64,000 nt of DNA from Pseudoxanthomonas sp. (GTDB taxonomy: Bacteria > Pseudomonadota > Gammaproteobacteria > Xanthomonadales > Xanthomonadaceae), in contig NZ_CP114978.1 in NCBI RefSeq assembly GCF_027498035.1, positions 372,001 to 436,000 of the forward strand. Reading direction: 5' to 3'. The notes under the pieces were generated by a model that saw only the letters and a program-made list of their open reading frames with translations, was not told where the DNA came from and did not search any database. Both the position numbers and the translations under genes were made by a program. The stretch's first letter is position 1; every line of letters begins with the position of its first letter. Positions 42,344-51,038 of this stretch are shown one piece after another.

Positions 42344-44302
42344 TCAGTCCTTCGGCGTGGCGCCGCTGACCACTGGCAACACCACGGCACTGCCATCGGC
42401 GCCGCCGAGCTTCACCGTGATCGTCGCTTTGCGGTAGTCCTGCGGCTGGGCCAGGAAGATGTTGGGGACAAAGGTCTGCGGATTGCGGTCGTACAGCGGG
42501 AACCAGGTGGACTGAACCTGCACCATGACCCGGTGGCCGGGCAGGAAGGTGTGGTTGGCATTGGGCAGCGGGAAGTGGATGCCGACCGGGGTGTTCGCGG
42601 GGATCGCGCTGGGATGTTCGAAGCTGTCGCGGTAGCGGCCGCGCAGGATGTCGGCCGCGACCATCAGCTGGTAGCCGCCCATCTTCGGATCGGCCGGTGT
42701 CTGGTCGGGGTATACGTCGATCAGTTTCACCACGAAATCGCCATCGGTCCCGGTGGTCGACAAGCTCAGGTTGACCTGGGGGACGCCGCTGATGCGTAGC
42801 GGTTCGGTCAGCACGTCGGTGGTGAAGGTCAGTACGTCCGGGCGCGAGGCTGCCTGACGCTGGTCGGTGACCAGCCAGTGCGGCCACGGGTTGTCGCCGT
42901 AGCCCTGGCCCTGGATCGGGCGCGGCAGGAATGGCACGGGCTTGGCCGGGTCAGACAGGTAGTCGACGCTTGTGGCCGCCGCCTGCGGGGCGAAGCCCAG
43001 GCTGCCGTTGTCTTCCAGGTACAGCGGCTTGTTGCTGATGCTGCAGCCCTTGGCGCAGCCCAGCGGCCAGGCCTTCAGGTGCTCCCAGTGGTTTTCGCCG
43101 GTGCGGAACACGGTGACGGGCGCGACCTGCATCGGCGGCGCGTTGTCCATCAGGTAATGATCCAGGAACGGACGCAGCACTTCGCTGCGGAAGGTCGCCG
43201 CGGTGTCGCTGCCGAACTGGATATCGCCCAGATGGCTGCCGTCCTCGCGCTGGCCGCCGTGGTTCCATGGCCCCATCACCAGGTACACCTTGTCGTTGCC
43301 GGTGTCCTTGGGTTCGAGCGCGTTGTACACGGCCAGCGCGCCGTACATGTCCTCCTGGTCCCACAGCCCGTGCACCAGCATCACCGGGACTTTCAGCGGC
43401 TCCCGGGCCAGCAGTTTGTCGACGGCCTGTTCCTGCCAGAACGCATCGTAGGCGGGATGGGCCAGCAGCTTGCGGAAGGCGCCGTTCTGGTCCATGCCGC
43501 GCGACTTGCCGAGCAGGCCGGCGGCACCGGCTTTCAGGTAGAAGTCGTATTCGTCGCTGGAGGTTTCCACCCAGTTGATGGTGTTGCTGCGCGAGTTCAC
43601 CTGGTTGTAGATGTAAGGCAGGCCGATCTGGCGGAAGGCGCCGTGATGGAACCAGTCATCGCCCATCCAGCCGTCGACCATCGGATTCATCGGGATGGCC
43701 ACTTTCAGCGCCGGGTGCGGATGGAACAGCGCCATCAGGCTGGTGAAGCCATCGTAGGAAATGCCGAGGATGCCGACTTTGCCGTTGCTTTCCGGCACGT
43801 GCTTGACCAGCCAGTCGATGGTGTCCCAGGTGTCGGTGGAGTGGTCGACGGTGCTGTCGTTGAGCGGGCCGATCTGCGGCCGGTTCATCACGTAGTCGCC
43901 TTCCGAACCGTACTTGCCGCGGATGTCCTGCACGACCCGGATGTAGCCGTCCTTGTTGAACAGCTCGGGGAAGTTGTCGTAGCCCTCCAGCACCGCGCTG
44001 AGCCGGTTGCTCTTGGCCTGGTTGGTCATGCCGTCGGCGTCGTAGGGCGTGCGGGTCAGCAGCATCGGCGCACGGTGCGCGCCGGTGGGAATCAGGATGA
44101 CGGTGTGCAGCTTGACCCCGTCGCGCATCGGGATTTCGACGATGCGGCGCTCGAAGTCGGCTCGCGGGGTGTTGGCGACAAAGTCCTGTGGACGGTCGCT
44201 GGCCGCGATGCCGGTGGTCTGGGCGGACGCGCTGGGGGCGAAGACCAGGCCGAACAGGACGGCCAGGCAGGCGGCAAGGGCAGGGCGTGGCAGATGGTGC
44301 AT
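42344..44302 (-). CDS. secreted CocE/NonD (S15-like) alpha/beta hydrolase
   Basis: A 652-residue protein with signal peptide (about 1-27). The alpha/beta-hydrolase domain has the nucleophile Ser in GISYDGFTS, the acid in GLWDQED and His in PWNHGGQRED. The C-terminal jelly-roll PepX_C domain ends about VVLPVVSG. Family members are acyl-ester hydrolases such as cephalosporin-ester or cocaine esterases, or X-prolyl dipeptidases. GGAGAG lies before ATG 44302. Substrate unknown. Confidence 0.92.
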   Translation of the reverse strand: MHHLPRPALAACLAVLFGLVFAPSASAQTTGIAASDRPQDFVANTPRADFERRIVEIPMRDGVKLHTVILIPTGAHRAPMLLTRTPYDADGMTNQAKSNRLSAVLEGYDNFPELFNKDGYIRVVQDIRGKYGSEGDYVMNRPQIGPLNDSTVDHSTDTWDTIDWLVKHVPESNGKVGILGISYDGFTSLMALFHPHPALKVAIPMNPMVDGWMGDDWFHHGAFRQIGLPYIYNQVNSRSNTINWVETSSDEYDFYLKAGAAGLLGKSRGMDQNGAFRKLLAHPAYDAFWQEQAVDKLLAREPLKVPVMLVHGLWDQEDMYGALAVYNALEPKDTGNDKVYLVMGPWNHGGQREDGSHLGDIQFGSDTAATFRSEVLRPFLDHYLMDNAPPMQVAPVTVFRTGENHWEHLKAWPLGCAKGCSISNKPLYLEDNGSLGFAPQAAATSVDYLSDPAKPVPFLPRPIQGQGYGDNPWPHWLVTDQRQAASRPDVLTFTTDVLTEPLRISGVPQVNLSLSTTGTDGDFVVKLIDVYPDQTPADPKMGGYQLMVAADILRGRYRDSFEHPSAIPANTPVGIHFPLPNANHTFLPGHRVMVQVQSTWFPLYDRNPQTFVPNIFLAQPQDYRKATITVKLGGADGSAVVLPVVSGATPKD

Positions 44303-44441
44303 CCAACTCTCCGATGGCGACGGGGTGTCGCCACGGCGATGCGAAGGCGGGCGCGAGCCCGGCGCTGCGGATCCTGGTTGGACGTGGGACGTCGCAGCGT
44401 AGCCTGCCGCGGGGCCTCGGTGGAAGCGTTTACACGGATCC

Positions 44442-44469
44442 GGCCCCGGCGCGTTGGAGCACCGGGGCC
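44442..44469. terminator. possible terminator of rnd gene
   Basis: GGCCCCGG (44442-44449) can pair with CCGGGGCC (44462-44469), with a 12-base loop and no T run. Low confidence. Confidence 0.35.
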
Positions 44470-44493
44470 CTGGTGTGTTTCAACGGGCATTCG

Positions 44494-45573
44494 TCAGCTT
44501 GCGGGCAGCAGCGGGGCCAGCACCGGTTCGAGCTGTTGGCGGCGCCAGCCGGACAGGGCTGCCGGCCACTGTCCACGATCCATCAGCGCTTCCAGCCAGC
44601 GACGCGAAGCCAGGATGCCGTCGGGCAGGCCCAGCTCGGCCGATTTGGCAGCGACTGCGTCCTGCAGTTTCTTCAGGCGCTGCTTGTCCTGGTCGGTGGC
44701 CTTGGCCAGTGGTGCGTCGGCTTCGTCGTCCAAAGGCGTGTTCAGTGCCTCCCAGATGGCGTCGGCCAGCTTCTTGGGGGCCTTGGGTTGCTGGTCGAGC
44801 CAACGGCCAAGTGCCTCGCGCGACGCCAGCGGGGTGCGTGCCAGGGTGACGGCCAGTTCGTTGTCCAGGATCCAGCTCTTGGGCCGGTCGCTGGCACGGG
44901 CCTGCGTTTCGCGCCAGCGCAGCAGGCGCAGCAGCAGGCGTTGCGCCTGGGAATCCAGGAACTGCGCGCTGCGCATGGACAGGTGCGGCCAGCGTTCGCC
45001 ACCTTGCTCGCTGGCCTGGGCGACCATGCGTGCGCAGTCGGCGGCCAGCCATTCGCTGCGGCCCAGCGCCTGCAGCTTGGTCGTCAGCGTGTCGTAGATC
45101 GCGCCGAGATGGGTCACGTCGTCGGCGGCGTATTCCAGCTGTGCAGCCGACAACGGCCGGCGCAGCCAGTCCGAACGGGTCTCGCCCTTGGCCAGGGTGA
45201 CGCCGGTGACTTCGGCCACCAGCTTCTGGTAACCCATGCCGCCGCCCACGCCGGCCAGTGCCGCGGCGATCTGGGTGTCGAACAATGGCGAAGGCTGCAC
45301 GCCGCAGGCCCAGCCCAGCGCGACCAGGTCTTCGCTGGCGCTGTGCATGACCTTGACCACGTCGGGGTTGGACAGCAGCGGTGCCAGTGCTTCGTTCATG
45401 CCGGGCACCAGCGGGTCGATCAGCAGCGTGGTATCGCCGATGGCGACCTGGACCAGCGCCAGCTGCGGCCAGAAGGTCTTTTCACGGATGAACTCGGTGT
45501 CCATTCCCACCCAGGCGGGCAGCTGTTGCAGGTGCGCTCGCAGCGCGTCGGGGGTGTCGATCCAGATGGGCAC
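44494..45573 (-). CDS. rnd: ribonuclease D
   Basis: A 359-residue DEDD exonuclease that trims tRNA 3' ends. The Exo I motif is VGMDTEFIREKTF, Exo II lies near residue 80 (VVKVMHSASEDLVAL), and Exo III is YAADDVTHL; the HRDC domain follows about residue 200. GTG 45573 gives the family-like PIWIDTPDALRAH; a TTG at 45591 is possible but lacks a ribosome site. It stands alone. Confidence 0.92.
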   Translation of the reverse strand: MPIWIDTPDALRAHLQQLPAWVGMDTEFIREKTFWPQLALVQVAIGDTTLLIDPLVPGMNEALAPLLSNPDVVKVMHSASEDLVALGWACGVQPSPLFDTQIAAALAGVGGGMGYQKLVAEVTGVTLAKGETRSDWLRRPLSAAQLEYAADDVTHLGAIYDTLTTKLQALGRSEWLAADCARMVAQASEQGGERWPHLSMRSAQFLDSQAQRLLLRLLRWRETQARASDRPKSWILDNELAVTLARTPLASREALGRWLDQQPKAPKKLADAIWEALNTPLDDEADAPLAKATDQDKQRLKKLQDAVAAKSAELGLPDGILASRRWLEALMDRGQWPAALSGWRRQQLEPVLAPLLPAS

Positions 45574-45670
45574 GCAGGTCTCTTCGTTCAAAGCGGGATT
45601 GGCACGGCGGTGTTTGCCGGCTCGGGCGACAATAGCCTAACGTCCTTTGCCAACCCACGGCCTGGCGAAC

Positions 45671-47548
45671 ATGATCGGAGGAAGATTGCAGCGCATCGTT
45701 CCAGCCTTGCTGATGCTGTTCCTGGCAGGTTGCGGCGAGCGTCCTGCCGCGCCTGCACAGGCTGCCAGGCCGGCGGCTGCGCCAGCCGTGGCTGCCGTGC
45801 CACCCGCGCGCACGCCCAGCGTGACCGTCAGCGCCGATGCGTCCGCCGATGCTGGCCTCAACTGGGACCCACCGCAGGTCCAGCTCACCGCGGAGACCGC
45901 ACGCGTGGCGCGTCGCGATGCGGCGGCAGCCGTGCGTGAAGGACGACTGTTCGAGCAGCCGCGCGATGCAATCCCGCTTTATCTGGCACTGCTGCGATTG
46001 GACCCGAAGGACCGTGTGGCCGAACGCGGCCTGGCGCGTGCAGCCAGCGCCTTGCTGGCGCAGGGCAGCCGCGCCCTGGCCAGTGCCGAAGACGATCGCG
46101 AGGCGCTGGCACTGGCCGTGCGGATCGCGGCGGTCCTGCGCACGGTGATCCCACAGGACACGCGCACCGATCCCTACCTGGAAAAGGTGGACCAGGCCGA
46201 GCAGTTGGCCCGGCTCAACGCCACCGGCGAAAGCCAGTTGCGCCAGGGCCTGTTGGGCGAAGGCGAGACATCAGGCGCGCTGGAAACCTTCCAGGCGGCC
46301 TTGGCGCTGGCGCCTGGGCGGTCACGGGCGACCCAGGGCCTAGCTGCCACCGAAAGCGCCTTCATCCGTCGTGCCGAAGATGCCGCGCAAGCCAGCGATT
46401 TCGGTGGCGCCGCGCGTTGGATGGGGTTTGCCAACGGCGTGCGCCAGGGCGCGCCGACGGTGAAGGATGCCTATGCGCGCATCGAGCATGAACGGGCTCG
46501 ACAGGTCGCCGCATTGCGTGATGCCGGCGTGGCCGAATTGGTCACGCCGCTGGGCCTGAAAAACGCTCGCGAAAAACTGGCCGCGGTCCTGCGGATCGCC
46601 TTGCCCGGCGACACCGTGGCGGCCGACCTGCGCCAGCGCATCGACCTGGCGACCCATTACGGCCTGTTCCGGCCCGGGCAGGCCTTCACCGATGCGTTGG
46701 CCGGTGGCGGACGCACGCCGACGATGGTGGTGGTGCCGCACGGCGGATTCCGGATGGGCGCGGCCGAAGACGAACCGGGTGCGGCCGAAGCGGAGCAGCC
46801 TGCGCATTACGTGCGCTTCGACCGCGGGTTCGCGGTGTCGCGCAATCCAGTCACGGTGGGCGAATTCCGGCGTTTCGTGCAGGCCACCAATTACCGCGCC
46901 CGCGCTACGCGGCGCGGGCATTCCATCGTCTATGACGAGCGCAGCGGCAATTTCGTGCGCCGCAGCGGCGTGGACTGGCAGTCCGGGTACACCGGGCAGA
47001 AAGCCATCGACGACATGCCGGTGCTGCATGTCAGCGTGCGCGATGCCGAAGCCTACGCCGACTGGCTGGCCCAGCAGACCGGGCATGGTTACCGGCTGGC
47101 CAGCGAGGCCGAGTTCGAATACATCCTGCGCGCCGGGGGGCAGGGACGCTATCCGTGGGGCAACGAGAATCCGCCGCCCAAGGGCGTGGCCAACCTGACC
47201 GGCGGCAATGATGTCTCGCCCAGTGGACGGCACTGGGCCAATGCCTTCGTCGGTTATGGCGATGGCTGGTGGGGGCCGGCGCCGGTGGGCACCTTCAAGC
47301 CCAACGCCTGGGGCCTGTACGACCTGGGTGGCAACGTCAGCGAATGGGTGGCCGACTGCTGGCATGCCAGCTTCCGTCGTGCCCCGGCCGATGGCGCGGC
47401 ATGGTTCAATCCCGGGTGCCGGGCGCGCGTGGTCCGGGGGGGGGCGTGGGCCAGTTCGCCGCAGCAGGCAAGGGCGGCGTGGCGGTCTTCGCAGGATTCG
47501 GACGTGACCAGCGCCCGCGTGGGCTTCCGCGTGGTCCGCGGCATCTAG
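45671..47548 (+). CDS. lipoprotein with SUMF1/FGE-fold C-terminal domain
   Basis: A 625-residue predicted lipoprotein, lipobox LAGCG (Cys 19). An Ala-rich helical region with repeat-like (TPR-like) helices runs to about 340, then the C-terminal SUMF1 domain: GGFRMGAAEDEPG, NPVTVGEFRRFVQ, LASEAEFEYILRAGG, LYDLGGNVSEWVAD, VVRGGAW, VGFRVVRG. The copper-binding Cys pair of true formylglycine-generating enzymes is replaced near the end (AWRSSQDSD), so it is unlikely to make formylglycine. TTG 45686 behind GGAGGA is an alternative start. Confidence 0.85.
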   Translation: MIGGRLQRIVPALLMLFLAGCGERPAAPAQAARPAAAPAVAAVPPARTPSVTVSADASADAGLNWDPPQVQLTAETARVARRDAAAAVREGRLFEQPRDAIPLYLALLRLDPKDRVAERGLARAASALLAQGSRALASAEDDREALALAVRIAAVLRTVIPQDTRTDPYLEKVDQAEQLARLNATGESQLRQGLLGEGETSGALETFQAALALAPGRSRATQGLAATESAFIRRAEDAAQASDFGGAARWMGFANGVRQGAPTVKDAYARIEHERARQVAALRDAGVAELVTPLGLKNAREKLAAVLRIALPGDTVAADLRQRIDLATHYGLFRPGQAFTDALAGGGRTPTMVVVPHGGFRMGAAEDEPGAAEAEQPAHYVRFDRGFAVSRNPVTVGEFRRFVQATNYRARATRRGHSIVYDERSGNFVRRSGVDWQSGYTGQKAIDDMPVLHVSVRDAEAYADWLAQQTGHGYRLASEAEFEYILRAGGQGRYPWGNENPPPKGVANLTGGNDVSPSGRHWANAFVGYGDGWWGPAPVGTFKPNAWGLYDLGGNVSEWVADCWHASFRRAPADGAAWFNPGCRARVVRGGAWASSPQQARAAWRSSQDSDVTSARVGFRVVRGI

Positions 47549-47571
47549 GACAACACCATGAGGGCAGGGCC

Positions 47572-48480
47572 ATGAACCAGGCTTACGGCAGCACCGGCAT
47601 GCAGCGTCGTCGCGGTGGCGGCATCCGCTGGTGGATCCTGCTGGCCTTTGCAGGCTATGCGGCCTTTACCTGGTTCGGCAGCCGCAAGACCGATCCCTAT
47701 ACCGGTGAAGCCGCCCATTACGGCGCCACCCCCACGGAGGAATCCGAGCTGGGCGTGCAGGCCTACCAACAGGTGCTCGGCGAAGCGCAGCAGCAGGGCG
47801 CGCTACTGCCGCAAAGCGATCCCACCAGCCAGGAAGTCACCGCCATTGCACAGCGGCTGGTGTCGGTGGTGCCGCAGGTTGCCGCGGACCTGGCCAAACA
47901 GCACAACCAGCCCACGCCGGATCTGTCGGCCTACGACTGGCAGGTGAGCGTGTTGCGGTCCGACGAGGCCAATGCGTTCTGCCTGCCCGGCGGCAAGATT
48001 GCCGTCTACACCGGCCTGATCCCGATCGCGCAGACCCGCGACGCGCTGGCCGTCGTGATGGGGCACGAAATCGCCCATGCGCTGCTGCGCCATGGTTCGC
48101 AGCGCATGGCCCAGCAGAAGCTGGTGCAGATGGGACAGATGGCGGCGGGCGTGTCCGGCATGGACCAACAGACCATGGCGGCGCTGGGCGCCGGCGTGCA
48201 GTACGGGGTGGTGCTGCCCTATGGGCGAGGGCATGAATCGCAGGCCGATGAAGTGGGCCTGATGCTGGCGGCCGCGGCCTGCTACGACCCGCAGTCGGCG
48301 ATCCCCCTGTGGGAGCGCATGTCCCAGCTCGGCGGTGGACAGCGTCCGCCCGAATTCGCTTCCACCCATCCCGACCCGGCCAACCGCATTGCGCGGTTGC
48401 AGGCGTTGATGCCCGAAGCACAGCAGTTCCACGATCGCTATTGCGGCGCGGGCAAGGCCACGCAGGACCAGCCGCTGTAG
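47572..48480 (+). CDS. M48-family metallopeptidase
   Basis: A 302-residue zinc peptidase with a single N-terminal anchor (about 19-36). The zinc site is GHEIAHALLRH (H165, E166, H169) with the third ligand in GHESQADEVG. This matches the LoiP/YcaL class of periplasm-facing proteases in envelope quality control. It starts 23 bases after the SUMF1-fold lipoprotein gene, so they are probably co-transcribed. Its TAG stop is part of a GTAG palindromic repeat. Confidence 0.9.
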   Translation: MNQAYGSTGMQRRRGGGIRWWILLAFAGYAAFTWFGSRKTDPYTGEAAHYGATPTEESELGVQAYQQVLGEAQQQGALLPQSDPTSQEVTAIAQRLVSVVPQVAADLAKQHNQPTPDLSAYDWQVSVLRSDEANAFCLPGGKIAVYTGLIPIAQTRDALAVVMGHEIAHALLRHGSQRMAQQKLVQMGQMAAGVSGMDQQTMAALGAGVQYGVVLPYGRGHESQADEVGLMLAAAACYDPQSAIPLWERMSQLGGGQRPPEFASTHPDPANRIARLQALMPEAQQFHDRYCGAGKATQDQPL

Positions 48481-48503
48481 GAGCGCGCCGCCAGGGGCGC
48501 GAC
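48477..48503. repeat. GTAG-type palindromic repeat (REP)
   Basis: GTAG (48477-48480) then a hairpin CGCGCC/GGCGCG (48484-48489 with 48496-48501). Its TAG is the stop codon of the M48 peptidase gene. Matches the GTAG-REP pattern common in Xanthomonadaceae. Confidence 0.7.
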
Positions 48504-48545
48504 GGGTTCTTCCCGGGAAAGCCCCATCGCGTCTCCCGCGGAGAT

Positions 48546-49283
48546 TCAGAACCCCATGTACAGCCCGCCATTGACCGGCAGGTTGGCGCCGGTGATGTAG
48601 CCGGCATCCTCTTCGCAGAAAAAGCGCACCGCGCGCGCGATGTCTTCCGGTTCGCCCAGGCGGCCGACCGGCACCGCGGACTGGGTCTTTTCAAGGACCG
48701 GGGCCGGCATGGCAGCGGTCATCGGTGTGCGCACAAAACCGGGCGAGACGCTGTTGACGGTGATGCCCTTGGCCGCGACTTCGCGCGCCAGCGACATGGT
48801 CAGGCCGTGCAGGCCGGCCTTGGCCGCGGCGTAGTTGGATTGGCCGAAATTACCGGTCTGGCCGCTGACCGAACTGATGTTGACGATGCGGCCGTAGCCG
48901 CGCCCAAGCATGCCGTCGATGGCGTGGTGGCACAGCTGGAAGGCGCTGGTCAGGTTGACCTGCAGCACCGCGTTCCACTGCGCGATCTCCATCTTGCGCA
49001 GGGTCGCGTCACGGGTGATGCCGGCGTTGTTGATCAGGATGTCCAGCGCGCCAAACCTGGCCTGCACGTGTGCCACCAGATCGGCACACTGGGCTTCATC
49101 CGAGACATCGGCCGGTTCGAAGTGCACCTTGCCTTCGGTGGCTTCAGAGAACGCCTGCAGGCGTTCGGCGCTGGCGGGCAGGTCGGTGGCGATCACGCTG
49201 TGGCCGGCGGCGGTGAGTGCGCGGCAGATCGCCGTGCCCAGGCCACCGATGCCACCAGTGACCAGTGCGATACGTGGGGGCAT
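48546..49283 (-). CDS. acetoacetyl-CoA reductase-type SDR (paralogue 1)
   Basis: A 245-residue short-chain dehydrogenase with Rossmann GGIGGLG and active Tyr 151, Lys 155 and Ser 138 in ISSVSG. PhaB-like ending (FCEEDAGYITGANLPVNGG). After the second strand it has ATDLPAS: an Asp here normally favours NADH over NADPH. AAGGAAAAGG precedes ATG 49283. It likely reduces acetoacetyl-CoA to (R)-3-hydroxybutyryl-CoA for polyhydroxybutyrate, but related 3-oxoacyl substrates are possible. It differs in this coenzyme segment from the paralogue at 51703. Confidence 0.87.
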   Translation of the reverse strand: MPPRIALVTGGIGGLGTAICRALTAAGHSVIATDLPASAERLQAFSEATEGKVHFEPADVSDEAQCADLVAHVQARFGALDILINNAGITRDATLRKMEIAQWNAVLQVNLTSAFQLCHHAIDGMLGRGYGRIVNISSVSGQTGNFGQSNYAAAKAGLHGLTMSLAREVAAKGITVNSVSPGFVRTPMTAAMPAPVLEKTQSAVPVGRLGEPEDIARAVRFFCEEDAGYITGANLPVNGGLYMGF

Positions 49284-49443
49284 GCCTTTTCCTTGAGTAC
49301 CTGATGAGGGGAGGCGCGGGTTGAAGTGGCCCATGAAGCACCTCGGCCAACTGCGGAATTTTAAGCGGGACGGCCGGCGCACTCCATGTTCGGTCGAGCC
49401 ATCGACGCGGATCGAGCGCGCGTGGCGGTCTTCTCGACCCGCG

Positions 49444-50058
49444 CTATCGCCCCGGCAACGGGGCCTGGTGCAACAACGCCGCCGCAGCCGGCACGATGGC
49501 CCTCAGGGTGGCTACGCTCAGATCCACGACTGCTTCGCGATCAATATCCGGAGTGGCGCTTGTTTCGCGCGCCAGGGCGGTGACGAATTCCAGCCACGCC
49601 ACGATGGCCGCGTGGGTCAGTGCGTCACCCTCCACGGACAAGGCGCGGGTCACCCTTTGCGCCAGGATCGCGTGGTTGGCACCGCGGATCCGCCCGGTCA
49701 TGGCCGGCTGTGCATCGGCCTGTGCGTGCAGGTTCGGTGCCTTGTCCGACGCGGGCGAAAAGTGGATCAGATACGCACTGATCGCGCGGCGGATGTTCTC
49801 CAGCGGGGGCAGGGTGGCATCGAGCCGGGTTGCGGCCAGCAGTGCGTCGGCCTCCGCGCGCAGCACTGCTTCGAACAACGCGGCCTTGTCGGGGAAGTAG
49901 TGGTACACCAGCGCGCGGGTCACGCCGGCCTGCTTGGCAATGCCCGACATCGAAGCCTTGTCATAGCCGTCACTGGAAAAAATTCCACCAGCAATCCGCA
50001 CGATCTGGTCGCGGCGATCACCGGGTTCAAGGCGCTTGGCGGTTCCGTTATTTGACAT
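49444..50058 (-). CDS. TetR-family transcriptional repressor
   Basis: A 204-residue regulator. The N-terminal helix-turn-helix (about 15-60) includes GYDKASMSGIAKQAGV and ALVYHYFPDKAALFEAVL. The C-terminal ligand domain is all-helical and acidic near the end. A dyad TTTnACAnnTGTnAAA (50051-50066) overlaps its own start codon, which points to self-repression and control of the divergent monooxygenase gene. The ligand is unknown. Confidence 0.9.
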   Translation of the reverse strand: MSNNGTAKRLEPGDRRDQIVRIAGGIFSSDGYDKASMSGIAKQAGVTRALVYHYFPDKAALFEAVLRAEADALLAATRLDATLPPLENIRRAISAYLIHFSPASDKAPNLHAQADAQPAMTGRIRGANHAILAQRVTRALSVEGDALTHAAIVAWLEFVTALARETSATPDIDREAVVDLSVATLRAIVPAAAALLHQAPLPGR

Positions 50059-50066
50059 GTGTTAAA
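50051..50066. promoter_or_regulatory. candidate TetR operator dyad
   Basis: TTTGACATGTGTTAAA: an imperfect 16-base dyad (TTTnACAnnTGTnAAA) covering the tetR start codon and about 50 bases from the divergent ABM gene. Confidence 0.55.
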
Positions 50067-50114
50067 TAGTAGAGGAGGCTGTCGGCCTGTTCAATTGGAA
50101 TCAGGAGTGCTGCC

Positions 50115-50417
50115 ATGCTCAGGACCGCATTGTTCGTTCGTCTCCAGGCCAAGCCCGGCAAGGAACAGGAAGTCCAGGATTTCCTCGAGGCCGGTCTGCC
50201 CGTCGTGCTGGAAGAGCCGGGCACCATCGCCTGGTTCGGTTTGCGTCTGGGCCCAAGCACCTTCGGCATCTTCGATGCCTTCCCGGATGAGGATGGGCGC
50301 CAGGCGCATTTGTCCGGAAAGGTGGCTGCGGCGCTGATGGCCAAGGCCGGCGACCTGTTCTCCGTGCCGCCGTCGATCGAGATGGTCGACGTATTGGCCA
50401 GCAAACTGCCCGGCTGA
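50115..50417 (+). CDS. antibiotic biosynthesis monooxygenase-like (ABM) protein
   Basis: A 100-residue ferredoxin-like dimeric ABM-domain protein. It opens MLRTALFVRLQAKPGKEQEV, with PGTIAWFGLRLGPSTFGIFD as the core strands. The family includes quinol monooxygenases and heme-degrading enzymes; no cofactor residue fixes the reaction. GGAG precedes the ATG. It diverges from the TetR gene, so it is probably its regulated target. Confidence 0.85.
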   Translation: MLRTALFVRLQAKPGKEQEVQDFLEAGLPVVLEEPGTIAWFGLRLGPSTFGIFDAFPDEDGRQAHLSGKVAAALMAKAGDLFSVPPSIEMVDVLASKLPG

Positions 50418-50483
50418 GCCGATGCGTGCCTGCCGGATGCCGCGGGCCCGGCAGGCGCTCCAATCCTTCACGAGGCGCTGCCC

Positions 50484-50861
50484 ATGTCCATCAACAAGGT
50501 CGTCATCTGGCTCGTTGTCCTTGGCTATCTCTTCGTCAACGTCAGCATGCAGCTGGACTTCTTCGCCGGTCGCAACATCTTCGACAAGTACCAGCAAGCG
50601 AACGACGCCGTGCAGGCGCTTTCCATCGCCCAGCATGCGTACTACGCCAAGACCGCATTCCTGCTGATCCTGCTGATCCTGCTTGCGAGTAATGTCCGGT
50701 TTGGGCTGGGGTTCGGCGTGGCGTTCCTTGCCTATGCATTGACCATGCTGGCGTTCTTCGGCATCGGCGCGGTGACACTGGTGTATCTGGGTGCGGCCAT
50801 CGCCTTGCTGGCGAGTTATTTGATCAGCCGCAGTGCTTCTGCAAAACACACGGCGGGCTGA
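50484..50861 (+). CDS. hypothetical membrane protein with four helices
   Basis: A 125-residue protein with hydrophobic segments at about 7-25, 58-68, 73-92 and 97-115 and polar Gln/Asp-containing loops. It starts after the ABM gene by 66 bases and may share its transcript. I do not recognise the family. Confidence 0.6.
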   Translation: MSINKVVIWLVVLGYLFVNVSMQLDFFAGRNIFDKYQQANDAVQALSIAQHAYYAKTAFLLILLILLASNVRFGLGFGVAFLAYALTMLAFFGIGAVTLVYLGAAIALLASYLISRSASAKHTAG

Positions 50862-50987
50862 TTGATAGGTCGATGCTGGGGCGTGCCTGATCGCTTGATT
50901 CGCAGGGGACAAGCCCGGGGATAGCGTCCGAGCCTCCCGGCAGGGACACGATCCAGCCCGGGCTTGCGCATGCCGCCGCAGGGCATG

Positions 50988-51011
50988 AAAAAACCCGCGG
51001 CTAGGCGGGTT
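50988..51011 (-). terminator. terminator of phaR
   Basis: A 7-bp stem (50992-50998 with 51005-51011), 6-base loop, A run at 50988-50993 (T run on minus). Confidence 0.8.
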
Positions 51012-51038
51012 GATCACTGGATTAGCCGATGCCGCCAC

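Noticed and set aside
42878..45097. A 740-codon open frame antisense to the CocE-type hydrolase and rnd
   Set aside because: Shadow of two well-supported genes, no ribosome site and no motif.
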